From Metridium senile (Eukaryota > Cnidaria > Anthozoa > Actiniaria > Metridiidae), in contig OX459095.1 of assembly GCA_949775045.1 (NCBI GenBank), forward strand, positions 21,790,811-21,854,810: a DNA stretch of 64,000 bases. The letters run 5' to 3'. Shown in pieces: positions 34,937 to 49,000 of the stretch. Each line of letters begins with the position of its first letter. Positions within the stretch are counted from its first letter, which is position 1. Position numbers and translations under genes: made by a program. Under the pieces are notes generated by a model, which was given only the letters and a program-made list of their open reading frames with translations, did not search any database and was not told the origin of the DNA.

Positions 34937-37111
34937 ATGTTCCCTTCTAGTCCTTCTCTACTGTATATTTCTAGTATTGTTAACGTATCTTTGTATATTA
35001 TAGTTTCTGCACTTTTATTTTTTCTATTATGTTCAGTTTGTAATGCAATGAAAATGGATTAAATAAATAAAAAATATCCACTGAAAAAAACCCCATGTGT
35101 TTTAAACCATACAATAATCACGTACCGCCACAGGCAGCCCAGGTCAATCCATACAATGGGCCACAAGTTCACCATGGGGCTGCTTTGATTGTACTAAATC
35201 GCCAAAACGTATGTCAGCCAGTTTTCATGTTTCAAGCAAGATTTTACATTAGCCGGTTAAGTGAGCCGGATCGACCAAAAAATACAACAACTTGGAGCCA
35301 CCTTAAAATACTCGTAAAGAAAAATACGTATACCCTGTTCAACAGTCGACCCTATATAAGATTTTAAAAAAGACTCCCCACCGGGTCCAGCTCCGGAATC
35401 AGTGTTACTGAATCTGATTCCCTTTGTTTAAGCATCGATATTATGCCTGTTTCAAACATCGTTGTCGCAGCTGAAGCTACAGGCCACACTCTGTAGCTTG
35501 CAAAGAATGTCGGTAATATGAAAATGATTTGTGATCTATAACACGTTTTGGAAAGAAATATTTGTATCTGCATCGTCGACAACTGCAACAAATTGCATGT
35601 TATGGTCATATAGCACAAACACATACAACCAAAATATGCTATTAATAAATCGATAACAAGAGAAGAAATGCCAACAGCCTTTGCATGCTTCAGAGTGTTG
35701 ATTGCGGCGACAACGATATGTTTGAAAAAGGTGTGAATGTTTAATCAAAAGGAATCTTTACAGAGATTCGACACGGTTTTAGAAATAGGTGACTGTGTAT
35801 GTGATCGTCGTTTTTGCCGGTTCTGACAGTGAACGACAAAGAGCCCTGCTAGCAGGAAAGGCTAATATATCACAGCAGTAAATATTGGGAACTACCACCT
35901 TTAACAGTGAATTGAGAGTTGGCAGGGTAAACGTTAACAGTCAGGCATGCACCAACAGCAAACAATGGATAACAAGATGCTCATAGTTTAGTCTGTCGAA
36001 ATAATAGGCCTCGTTCCCTCCGTATGCAAATGGCCCATTTCAGATACCACGTGGTATTCTCTTGAGAACTGTCCTTTTATGATGAACATGTTATAACATT
36101 TACATGTGAAAGAATCAACTCCAAAGGGTAGCATCACGTGATCCGAAACAAGGAAGGTAAAGAGGTCATTGCGTTTTTATGGCGTATATGACCACGAATG
36201 ATAGATACATGTAGCGCGCTACACACACGCTACACTGTCGTCAGCGTGTCTCTACAGGCCTGTCTAAACTATGATACATCGCATTCACATGTAGCGGGCA
36301 CAAGAAATGTTTCTGCTGTCTCCCAGAAACATTATTTGTGTCTCGGCTACAAAATTTGTCGCGCGCTACAATGTTTTCGAGGTGGCTAAACTGAGAAACA
36401 TTGAGGATACACGTAGCGCGCGACAATGTAGCTTTCTACATGTATCCTAGTTTAGCCAGACCTTTAGAACTAGCATAAAATTGCACTAATTACGCTGTCA
36501 TTTATATTTGAACAATAGCAGGATTTCAGTGCCTTTGTCCATTCCTAAAAGTATGCCACGACAAATGATCCCAAAGCAAGTGGAAAATATGGCGTTCAAG
36601 TTGCTTTGGGACTATTTCCAGTTGCTTTGGGACTACTTTCTCTGATTTCAACATAGCTATGATTTCAAGTATCTGCATCTGACCAAAATCCCGCCATCGG
36701 GTTGGCTAATTACCTATTATTGAGTATTGAATGTCGTTCAAAGTCCTTGCAACTAATTCAGTGCACGGACTTGTAATCCCGTCCATTCCTCATTATCTGA
36801 ATTTAAACATTACTACCTTGTCACTGAACGGAACAATAAAAAGGATTGTTACCGTTAATTAATGTTAGAAAATACCAGCAAAATATTTGTAAAGAATATA
36901 TATTGCAAAAGAAATTCTGGTTGGTTGGAAATCGATCTTGTTTTGCAATCATAACTCAACAGGCGGATTTGCTTATACACGTACACAACCTTATATTACA
37001 CTATAGTCACAGCCGTTTAACAGCCGATTTATTTGATTATATTCAATCGAGCAAGAATCCATGCTCCCTGCCACTTCTAACAGCTTGCCCTTAGACATAA
37101 TTACCCTTTCA

Positions 37112-38305
<1,194 letters not shown>

Positions 38306-40717
38306 TGCACTACAGTGAAATCTTGGGCGTATTCAAACATTAACAATTGAATTGATCAATTGCGTTTGCACTATAGAACCACATTTGCGCCAACTATTTG
38401 GTAACATGTCAATCAAGTTGTATAGTGAATGAGTGTGTGCTGACAGAAGTATGTCAAGTGCACAAAGTTAAGAATTTTCGCGCCTAGACAACAACTAAAA
38501 AGACGGCGCTTTTGTTTTTCGGTAGGTTTTGCGAAAAATTGTCCATGTCACGTACACCATTTACGCTATTGTTGTTGGATTGTTTTGCAAAACAAAAAGA
38601 CTTGTAAACAAATAGACAATGTAGTGCAAATTCAGAAAGAGAACTTTGGGTTTGTCGTGGAACTACGTGATTTAATGTAGATTTTGTTCTTTTAATTAAT
38701 AAACTTACAATACGGCTTTGAATTAACAGTCTCTTCGATCGAGTTTGTGCCATTCTAAAAGTTCGTCTAATGACTACTCGTAAGCCTCATTAACACTATC
38801 CTCATCCTTTCCTAGCAATGCTTAGCTTACTTAATTACAATAGTTGTCTTTTTGACAACACGAACTTGGTGAAAGCTCGCTTTGCAAAGAATACAAGCAT
38901 ATGAACAATAATAGAGGCGAGCAAAGCATCGTGGTTGAGACGGCTCCTTTAACAAAATGGGCGTACGTGCTCAATAAAACCTCGCTTAATAAAATTACAG
39001 TTGACTCTCTTAAGCGACTACCCAGGGATCAGGAGAAAGATCGGGAGATGGTCGCTTACGAGAGAATCAGCTGTATTAACAATGCGTAAACTGTTGTATA
39101 TAGATATTTCATTTTTTTTCTTTTTAGCCAAACGTTCTGAAACTTGGTCAATAAGCTTATATTTGGTTATTCTCCCATGAGATGGGGTTAATTTTTTTGG
39201 AACCATAATTAAATTAGTTTTTCACAGTCGTACCCAGTCCCTTGCTCGATATGGAAAAGGCCAATTATACCCATTAATTTAACTAGCCAATTAAATTCAT
39301 ATTCCCCCAAAAACTATTGTTTTATGAACAATTACAAATCTCATTCAAATCTCTATAGCTTGAGGAGCAGTGTTGTGTTTACTTGTTCTAATATCGATGA
39401 AAATTAGATTGTAAAAAAATATTGCTAAAGCTTTAGAATCTCGTACGAATAGAAAATGCAAGTCAGTGTATACGGTTGTCTAATATTATAGACAACCGGT
39501 ATTAAAATACCGCGCAAGAACATTTTGCGCAAAAACAGTGCAGTGCAATAGTGAAAAAATTATCATATAAAGATAAACAATTACTGCTATATTGTGTAAC
39601 AATGAAGTATTTTGCATTGCAAATTTCTACTATGCATGATCAGTATTGCTATGCCAAGAAACAACCTTTCCCTGAGTTGTTTGTTGTGTGTCATTTTTAA
39701 AATATATTCTCGTAACAGCTTTCTTTTTAACTTGAACACAAATATCCCGCAGATAAACTTAATCGACCACATGTTCTACACTGCAAGACGTGCGTCTCTC
39801 GTGCGTCAATCGGCGGTTTTCTCTCATCTCTTTTAAGTCGCCCATCTTTGTACTCCATTTTTTGAAAACACCGACTGTTTAACAAGAAACCTACTGGTTT
39901 GGGGAATGACCTTGATTGTTAACAAGTTTTCAGGGTTTTGCCCAACTGGTAGCGTGTCCCTAACTGATTGACCCACACCGAATTTGTTCAACAACAGACG
40001 ATATTCGCTATAAATATTCAAGATATATTTTAGAAAATCCTTAAAATAAAAATAGTTAAAAATATATATATTCGAAATGCAAGCAAATTGCTCGAAATTG
40101 TATCTACAATCATGTGCAAAATACCTTGGGACATTATATGGCTTTAACAAAAAAAATTCAATAATACTTTTCTGTTTCCCCCTCACTCCCGTGACAATGT
40201 TGAGTTTTGGGAATGTGAAACGGTTGTCATTTGAAAGACCAAACAAGATTGCACGGGGGGGTTTGCAAATCAAATTGATATGTTTTGCAAATTTTCTCAT
40301 GAAAAGACTCAAATAAAAACGTTCATAAAAATATGACAATGTCCTAACAATTTTAAACATGGTTGTAGCTACTTTTTGTGAGAAAATATAAAAAACTGAA
40401 CGAAATCGGCTCAATTAAGTCAGAGGCCAGTTACAGAGAACACACGGCAAGAGGTTTATAGAATTGTAATCAATTAAATTTAAGGCAAAACATCGAAGGT
40501 TCAAAAGTACCGATATATCCTTTAGTAAATCAACACAAACAGTGAGCTTGGGCTACCTGTGAGAAAACCAGCTCTGCTTGAACAGAGAGCTAGGCATAGT
40601 TGTTCACATCTGGTTTTTGTGTTTAATTTTCATCTGGAAACTGGCTGAAAAACGTATTTTTTATTTGGCAAAGTTTGTAAGATATTCTCACTTTCACAAT
40701 TACCATAATATAACTTC
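38306..40717. other. intergenic, no gene seen
   Basis: Shared with unit 1 (19128-21298), plus blocks unique to unit 2 at about 38790-39240 and 39757-40259. No gene, RNA or element recognised. Confidence 0.5.
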
Positions 40718-41105
40718 AAAAAATTCAAAATGCAGCCGCGCGCCTAATTTTTAAGGAAAGTAAGTTCTGCGACATAACGCCTCTTAATATGCGCTCACTG
40801 CATTGGTTGCCTGTAAAGCAACGCGTTCACTTTAAAATATAAATTACCTTTAAAGCAATTCATGGTTTCTCCCCACAATATATTTCATAACTTATCACTA
40901 TTAGACAATCAACTACATATAGCTTACGTTCACAAGACAGTATAGTGCTTGTGACCCCTAAGGGGAAATCAATGGTTAATTCGGGAGATAGATCCTTTAG
41001 TGTAGCGGCACCTAAATTATGCGTGAACGCCCTTCCCAACTGAGACATTAGAGACATTACGTCAATTAAGGTTTTTAAGTCGTCAATTAAGACTTTACTT
41101 TTTAA
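40718..41105 (+). pseudogene. decayed LINE reverse transcriptase C-terminal fragment, unit 2
   Basis: Same relic as 21299-21615 but reaching further 3': after the APKL-like segment it continues through a NALPN-like stretch and SIKTLLFKNL, the usual LINE C-terminus, then AT-rich sequence. Internal stops make it non-coding. Similarity with unit 1 ends inside it at about 41022. Confidence 0.7.
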
Positions 41106-43046
41106 AAACCTTAACTAATGTATATATATATATAACTGTATTTTATTTTTATATTATTGTATATTATTTTTCAATCATTAGATAAGATTTTAGTTTATTT
41201 TTTTTTTAATTATAGTTATGCAAATTTTCATATATATTATTTTTATCTATTGTAAATGCGCATTTGAAAATCTCACGATTGAATTTGCGCAATATAAATT
41301 AATAAATTATAATGTCTTCTGTTTTTGTAACTCAAATCAAACCAATTGTAATTCAAATCAAACAAATTAATTTGAATTACAATATCTACCCCCCCCCTCC
41401 CCCCCAAAGAAGGCATGTGGTTATGTGAAATAATTAAGTGAATAGTTTTTTTGGAATACTTATGCTGCACGTGATGTCGTTTTGGCTTTCATGCACCGAT
41501 TCCGCATTCATTGTTCTGCCTCCATAGTTACTGTTGCTACGTCAGACAAACTAAATGTACAGCATTGAAACCGACTGCTGATTGATTCATTGTTTGTTTT
41601 TAGCCTTAAACGGTGTAGTTTTTTAATCCAAATTTTGATAACATCAAGCCACTCTTCAACCTTTTTGTTACTAGCTCTAAGATGTTGCTGTTTTGTGGTT
41701 GAAATACCAGCCTAATGGAGGTATTCAGTTGACCCTTTCATGTCTGCTACTCAATTGGAACGTCGATTGTGCTCAGTAGAGTCAAAGTTGACTCATGATG
41801 ACACACACTAGACTTTTTGTTTGCTTGGTAAATAAATACGAACTAAGTTTCGTTGCCAGGTCAGTCCGAGTTTGTTTTCACTTTAAAACGGATCAAGTTT
41901 TGCTTACAGCGATACACAAATTTTAACATCTATTTGCTTTAACATAAGATCGATCAACATGAGCGATTTTTACTTCTTATTTTTTACTTATTTAGCTCTT
42001 GAAGATCGTAAGTTGAAATTTAATTAAATTTTTTAACTAATTTTGTCCTCAAACATTTTGTTTGGATTGGAAAGAAACTGAACAACTTTGAGACTAAAAT
42101 TCAAATATGTATCTATAGTCCAGAAGCTAATAAATAGATGCCACTAAACTGGATTATTGCCTAAACGACAAAGAAAGAAATAGAATTTTTCCCAAAAAAT
42201 TAAGCAGTTGTTGTTGTTTAAAAAAATGTATTTTGTTTCGCTCCACAAATCAAAACTAAGAAAACAGTACAAAAGAGGTTTTGATTTTAAAATTTGTAGG
42301 AATGCTCTGAGATGGGAAAAGTAAATACATGTCTGCAAATTGTGAAACAGTAATTTTGATTCAACTCAGTTCAAGTGAGGTGACCCAAAGCGTCAGATGG
42401 CTATCGGTTTTTTTTTATTTATTTCTATATGAAAATGACGCTCTTCAGGTATGCAAACAAAATAGCTTGGGGTCTATTATAAAAAGCAATCAATATCTGT
42501 CAATACTGTTTGATAGCCTGACAGGTTTTGTCACAAAGCCTGCCAGTACGTCGACGACACCGAAGCAGCCAGTTATATCTGGTCGTGTGCTTGAAATTAT
42601 ATATACCCTGGTTTCTCCGTCTTTTCGAGGCTGTTTCTCAATTCGATCACTTTTCATCTAGAGAATTCAAATAATTATTGAAAGGTAATGATATATCATG
42701 GAAAATACACTATTCGCTTTCACTATTCACATTCAAGTCTCTTGGGGCGAGCCCCGCAAATGAAGATTTTTTTTAATTTCGGAATTCTTTTGTTTCGGTT
42801 TCTAAACATTTTCACAATTGCTAACCTCAATAGCGCCGACACAAACCTCATCAGATGGACGTTGTTGCGCTAGACACAACGTTTAGCTCAAGAAAATCAG
42901 TTGCAAAATAGTACACGTTGCAAGCAGGAAATTAAAGTAGGGTCACATATACGTTTACATATCTTACTTATCTTTACTTATCTTTACTTTGTTTTTTGTT
43001 TGTTTGTTCTAGTTGATTACTGATAAAAGTTACAGCAATCGTCACG
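41106..43046. other. upstream region of CA copy C
   Basis: No homology to unit 1 seen. A short ORF at 41959-42007 (ATG to a GTAAGT donor, 16 codons, hydrophobic, ends in phase 1) could be an alternative first exon. C/G homopolymer runs lie near 41390. Nothing else recognised. Confidence 0.4.
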
Positions 43047-46000
43047 ATGAATAAGCCATTCGTAAGAGGAGTTCTTCTGTTGATCGTTTTCATCCAAGTC
43101 ACCCTAGCTGGTAGTAAGTACCCATACTGATTTTTAAACTATATCATTTGTATGTAGTCTCCCTCGCAGCCGTTCTTAGTGATTGGTATGTGATAATACT
43201 GCATAAAACCGGAACTGATCGTTTTCACCTACGGGATTATCATTTTCAAGATTTTAATTTCGCATCGTAATAAAATATAACTTATATAATATTGTAAAGC
43301 GGTTAAAACTACATGAACTGGTAGAGTTTCAAGCTTATACGGGATTATTGACAATCAAACATGACGCGCTGTTGGTAAGAAATGTATGGCGAAAGCGTTC
43401 TGGTGGTCAATACCACCAGCAAAGCGGGCGAAACTTCAAAGGCTTATTATGACGAAATTTTCGACATTTTTCAATATCTTTTACTGAAATATACTCAAAA
43501 TGAATACTCTTAACATGCCTAAGGTATAATCTTCCATCTAGGGTGAATTAGTTTTGAGTTTTGTCGCTAATAAGAAACGCGTGACGGTCTTGCGTGACAG
43601 ACTTTGGGCCCTCATAACTTGAGAACAAAACATCGGAAAGACTTCAAACTCTTTCATGTTAGTCATATAAATAGTTTCTCAAACATATTTCAAAAGTATT
43701 ATTATAAGATGTTTTGTTCGGTTTTTGGTTTTTCGATGACGTCACGTGAAAACGAAGAAATGTGTAGAAATTTATACTTTTGGCATATTCCAGTTTCGAG
43801 TATACTCTATAAACTGAAAATATGTCGGTTGTATACAAAGAAGTGGAATTTTCGTCTATATTAAGTATAAAGTTTCAAATTCAATGTTGCAATCTATATA
43901 TTTATTATCTAAATAATGGAATAGCGTCACCAGGAAAGGCTTAGCATCATTTAAAGTACTTTGTCATATTATAGCAAAAGATAACTTGCTGCATATTGCT
44001 TAACAATGATAAGTGCTGTTTTACTTGAATAAATGCCAGAATGAATATCATTGAACTATTTCCAAAAATGCTCCTTTTCTCCCATTTCTCAAAAGTGAAA
44101 AGTTTAAGTTGCATAATTAAATGATGTAAAAAAATGCAACATAAGTTAAGAAATTATGAACATAGATCGACAACATATTTCACATCAATCACGGATCTAA
44201 TCGGCCAACGCGTTGCTATGCACGTTCCCACCCAATTCAAAACCTCTGGGAATAAAAACTTTTGTTCCAAACATTTTCCAAGTGACATTGAAATACATAA
44301 GAAAAAGAATCTTATTCCTAATATATTTGAATTGGGTGGAAATGTATAGAGCAACGCGTTGGTCTATTGTTTTCTATTTATATGTTTTGCTAGGTTGGAG
44401 AAGTTAACCGTTAATTGTTATTCTCAAATGTACGACGGTTGTACATAGGCTATTTCGTTCGCAAACATTAAAGACAGAATAGTTAGAATTAATTAACTAG
44501 TGCAGGGGTAGTGAGCTATCAAAAGCAAACAATCCGTAAATAAATACATTGTCAAGATAAGCAAACAAATATATTCTGTATTGATGTTTTTGACAGATTG
44601 TTTGAGGTCCACTAAATACCTAATGCGTTATTTAATTATTAGCACTACTCAATATTAACGAAACTCCACTACTTTCACGTAATAAATGCTTGTTGTAATT
44701 AATTGTGAAATAATCTCTAATATTTTTAAGAGAGTGCATAGATGCAAATACCGGTGCACTGTAGATGGCATCTCGTCCAGTTGACCTCCACTTAAGAGCA
44801 AATCTTAAGATCTCCTGATTACTATACAAATCCTGATAAATCAGTCACGTTTCGGCTTGCCTCACTGTCTATTAAGGGAAGGACTATTTGATATTTGATG
44901 GGGAGGGGGGCTGAGTTGAAAAAAAAAGATATGGAGCAGCATTTGGGGTTTGGGGTCACTGATATAATTTGTAACAAAACTGTAGGGGGTCCCAAATTAA
45001 AATTGATTTGAAAGGCAGTTCTTACCTAATCTTTGGCTATGTGAAACTCATTATTACGGATAATATCATTGCAGAGTCCCTTACACAAAATCTTATCCAC
45101 GGAACATGCTCGCAAATATTTAATAAGGTTAATGTCAATCTTATATTCTCTAAAATCGTTAGTTCAAACGAGGGAGCAAAATCTCCGCGGCGGGGTCATG
45201 TTTCTGTGCATGTTCGAAACACTTGGTATGTGTAGCGACTAATAGTGGCTCCTTGCAATTGCCAAATGCTTTTTTTATTAGTTCATACTGCTTTTATTTC
45301 GCTGAATTAATTAGTATTATGTTATGTATTTAATAACAAACATGAAAAAAATTACTGGAATTTGATTGGCTTAGAGCAGTGCAGCTCAAGTGTAACCGTG
45401 CAAATTACAAATAAAATCTTCGATTTTGATTGGCTTATTAATTCCTTATACCATTTTAGTCACCTATGAAATAGAAATTTCAGATAATAGAAAAACACAT
45501 ATTTAAAAACCTTTTGAGTTTTCGGATTGATTGCGAAAATTTCATCGAAATTGGTCCATGGAAAGTATACTTTTAAATGGGTTGAATAATGGCATTCCAA
45601 TCTAAAAATTTGAGACATTTTCCGCTCGGTCAAAACAGACTTGTGACGTCATCAGTTGTGTTCAATGCTCGAGTGATCTCAACATGGCGACTGGAAGCGA
45701 AAGTAAAAGAAGAGTTAGTGGCAAATTTTGTGTAGCTGGAGGGCCAGGAAACGTCAGTTGCACCAATAATAGTTTAGTTCCGAACATATCCATGCACACG
45801 TTTCCTTCAGATGAGACTACTTGAAGGAAATGGACGAAATTCGTCCACAGACATCGACCAGAATGTAGGGCTTCCAGGGTCGTTTCGAGCTTTCTCGTTT
45901 TCGAGCTCTTTATTATAAGTCGTTTCGAGCTAGCGTACAGTCAGTTCGATCTTTATAAATGATAGATAAGATGTATGTATACAATATACATAAGTATATA

Positions 46001-49000
46001 ATATAATACACATATATACTTAGAAAAAAAATCGTCTTAAGCGTAACGTATTTATACACACAAATATACGGAATAAACTGATTTTTTACGGTATTACGGT
46101 GTTTACTTGAATCAAACACACTCCAATAATGGTAATAAATGTATTAGTGTGATAATAAGTTCGACAAATGTAACTTTTAGCCGAATTTATTGCCGACAAG
46201 CGATAAGTTTTGAAAGCGCCCGGCCGGGCCGAAACACAAACACAATACTTCGATTCAAATCACGTAATAAAACACATATTATTCTGTGTATGATTAAACC
46301 TAAACACTCCAATAATGCACATAATGATAATAAACCTTCAACTAATGTATTAGTGTGATAATAAGTTCGACAAATGTAACTTTTAGCCAAATTTATTGCC
46401 GGCAAGCGATCAGTTTTGAAAGCGCCCGGCGCCCGGCCGGGCCTAAACACAAACACAACACTTCGATTCAAATCACGTAATATAACGCATGTTATTCTGT
46501 GTATGATTAAACCTTAACACTCCAATTATGATAATAAACCTTTTATTAGTTAAATAATAAATTTGAAAAATGTAAGTTATATCGCCGAGTTTATTCAGTG
46601 CCGAGTTGTGATCAGTTTTGAAAGCGCTTTAATAACCCGGCCGGGCCGAAACACAAACACTGCAAGCGGATCGTCTACATACGGTAGAAAAACGCTTTCT
46701 ACTTCGTTATTTTCTGAAATTGTAGACCCTCTGTCTTCCTCAGATGAAGATGAGGATGTCTGAGGTTCACTTGAAGACATATTAAAGACTTAAAAGATCA
46801 AAGTATTGAACTAATAAAAGATTGACGAAGGTCGAAGTGAAACACACGCTTTGTCCGCTTTAGAAGTCAAGAAGCCAAACACAACTGATGACGTCACTCG
46901 GTACCAGGCTCCTGTCGCATATTTATCATCATACAGCTCTAGCGCGAAAGCAAAAAAACATATAATCTTTTTTAAATTTTCAGATTTTTTTTTTAAAAAA
47001 TGTACACACATAGATTGTAGTTTCCATTGATGGAATAAAAAGAGGTGGTATATTTTTGTTTCATAGGCACTTTAACACTGCCCAAGCTGCAATTCTTTCA
47101 TGCCATGGCCAAAAAATCTGTTAGAAAATTATTATGATTTTGGATAAAAGATTGATATTTTTATGCTATTTCCGATGTAACAAATTTTGCAAGTCGCACA
47201 AAATTAAACATACGAAAATCTAAACGTTTGACGACCTTGATACGTAGCTAAAACTTCAAAAATATGTTTATATCACATGAAAGCCTGTTTACTTAATTTG
47301 TTTTTAATACCGGAAAAGTACCATGCTTTGCCAGTATCAAGCCAGATTTAAGTTTAAAAATGTTAGTTTGGGGACAATTACATATAAAATTAAATATATA
47401 TATATAGAAATAAACTATAATATAAATAAATATAAATAAGCTCTGAATAACCTCTTGGGGATTGGGGAAGAGGAGGGGGATTGGGTTGAGAGGGGAGAGG
47501 CCACGCCGGCTAAATTAACTAGTCACAAGTTCTTAGTGAACAATATATCTCCCAAAACAGTTTCAATTAATAGTTTTCTATATATTTATGTTGACAATGT
47601 AAATGAAATAATTTACATTATCCAGTCGATGCACGAAGAAAAAGCACGAGTTGCATTGTGGTAGAAAGCCGATGGCGGATTGTGGGATACCTAGAACAAA
47701 ATAATCAATTTTTTTCTCGACGCATTGTATTGTGGTCGAAACAAATCTCGAGTTTTTTCTGCCCTTCTGCTAACTTGACTGAAATAGGATCACTGCCTTG
47801 CTTCGCTCGCTTCAGGCTCGCTCCGGTTGCCTGTGAAAGTTTCCCTTCAGACAACAGGTGAAGTTGTTTGACAACTAAATTCGTATTCAGCTAACTACTG
47901 TTCAATAATCATGTCATTACTGTGTGGATCAATTTCTTATTTTAATTAATTATATTTTACTTTTCAGAATTTGATTACAGCTTCTCTGGTGACAAAGGTA
48001 AGTCAAACCATAATAAAGATCAGACCTGGTCACTGCCCTCGAGCAAGTTGTAAATCGTGAAATACTTGCAACGAGACAAAGTAATTTGTTGATTGGGTTG
48101 TTGGTTGGATTTAGGGTTTGACAGCCTGATTGACTGTTCCTCATTAATTTAGTGACGGTTCTATCCATTTATCAAATCAGTAAAAAGTTTCATTCGATTC
48201 ACTGTTCGATTAAATGAGTGAGTGATCGAGCGTGGTTTGATCGAACGATGGCTCCGGGGATACTCGACCTGGTTTTACTCGATAGGGATTTGCCGCCAGA
48301 GAACTCAAACCCTGACCATATTTAAGGCTCTCGAGAGTAAATAATCCATACTGTAAACCTTTTCTAAAGAAATCCAAAATTTGAACCTTGTATAGTTTGG
48401 TTATATTACCACATAGCGAAGCGCTTTGTTGCAAATGATTCTTTCCAAATTTTAGACCGTATCTAAGACAATTTTAGGTAAAATGCACTTTGAGACAGCA
48501 AGTCCAAAAACCATACTATATCTAGAGGTACATATATTGGAGTATCCCCACCTCCGGGTCAACGAACATGGATATTAGCTAATTTTAATGATTCCTATTT
48601 TTGCAGGTCCTAACAAGTGGGCAACATTGTTTCCTGACTACTGTAACAAATCCAGCCAATCACCAATCGACATTGTTGTTTCTAAAACCAACTATGACGA
48701 CAAGCTTGGTTCGATAACATTCACCGGTTACTCCACGATTCCAAGCGGTCCCTCAGTGCAAGCTGGTAACAATGGCCATAGTTTCCGAGTCATTGTTAAA
48801 CCTAACACCTTTTCTATCAGTGGAGGAGGTCTGACTGGCACCTATACTTTACACTCGTTTCACTTGCATTGGGGATCCGTTGATACAAAAGGATCTGAAC
48901 ATACTGTTGATGGCAAGAAATTCCCCGCCGAGGTAAGAAACCATCACACATTAAAGTAAACTAGACGCACTTAGTGCGTTTACTCAGGCTACGTTATCAA

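Larger units (their letters stand above)
45460..47070. mobile_element. decayed inverted-repeat element carrying a THAP-domain start
   Basis: TGACGTCATCAGTTGTGTT occurs in direct orientation at about 45646 and inverted at about 46872-46890. Further out, CCTATGAAAT (about 45463) faces an inverted CCTATGAAAC (about 47063). Between them a THAP-like ORF start on the plus strand faces a Ser/Glu-rich ORF start on the minus strand, with tandem repeats in the middle. I infer an internally deleted element; the boundaries are approximate. Confidence 0.5.
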
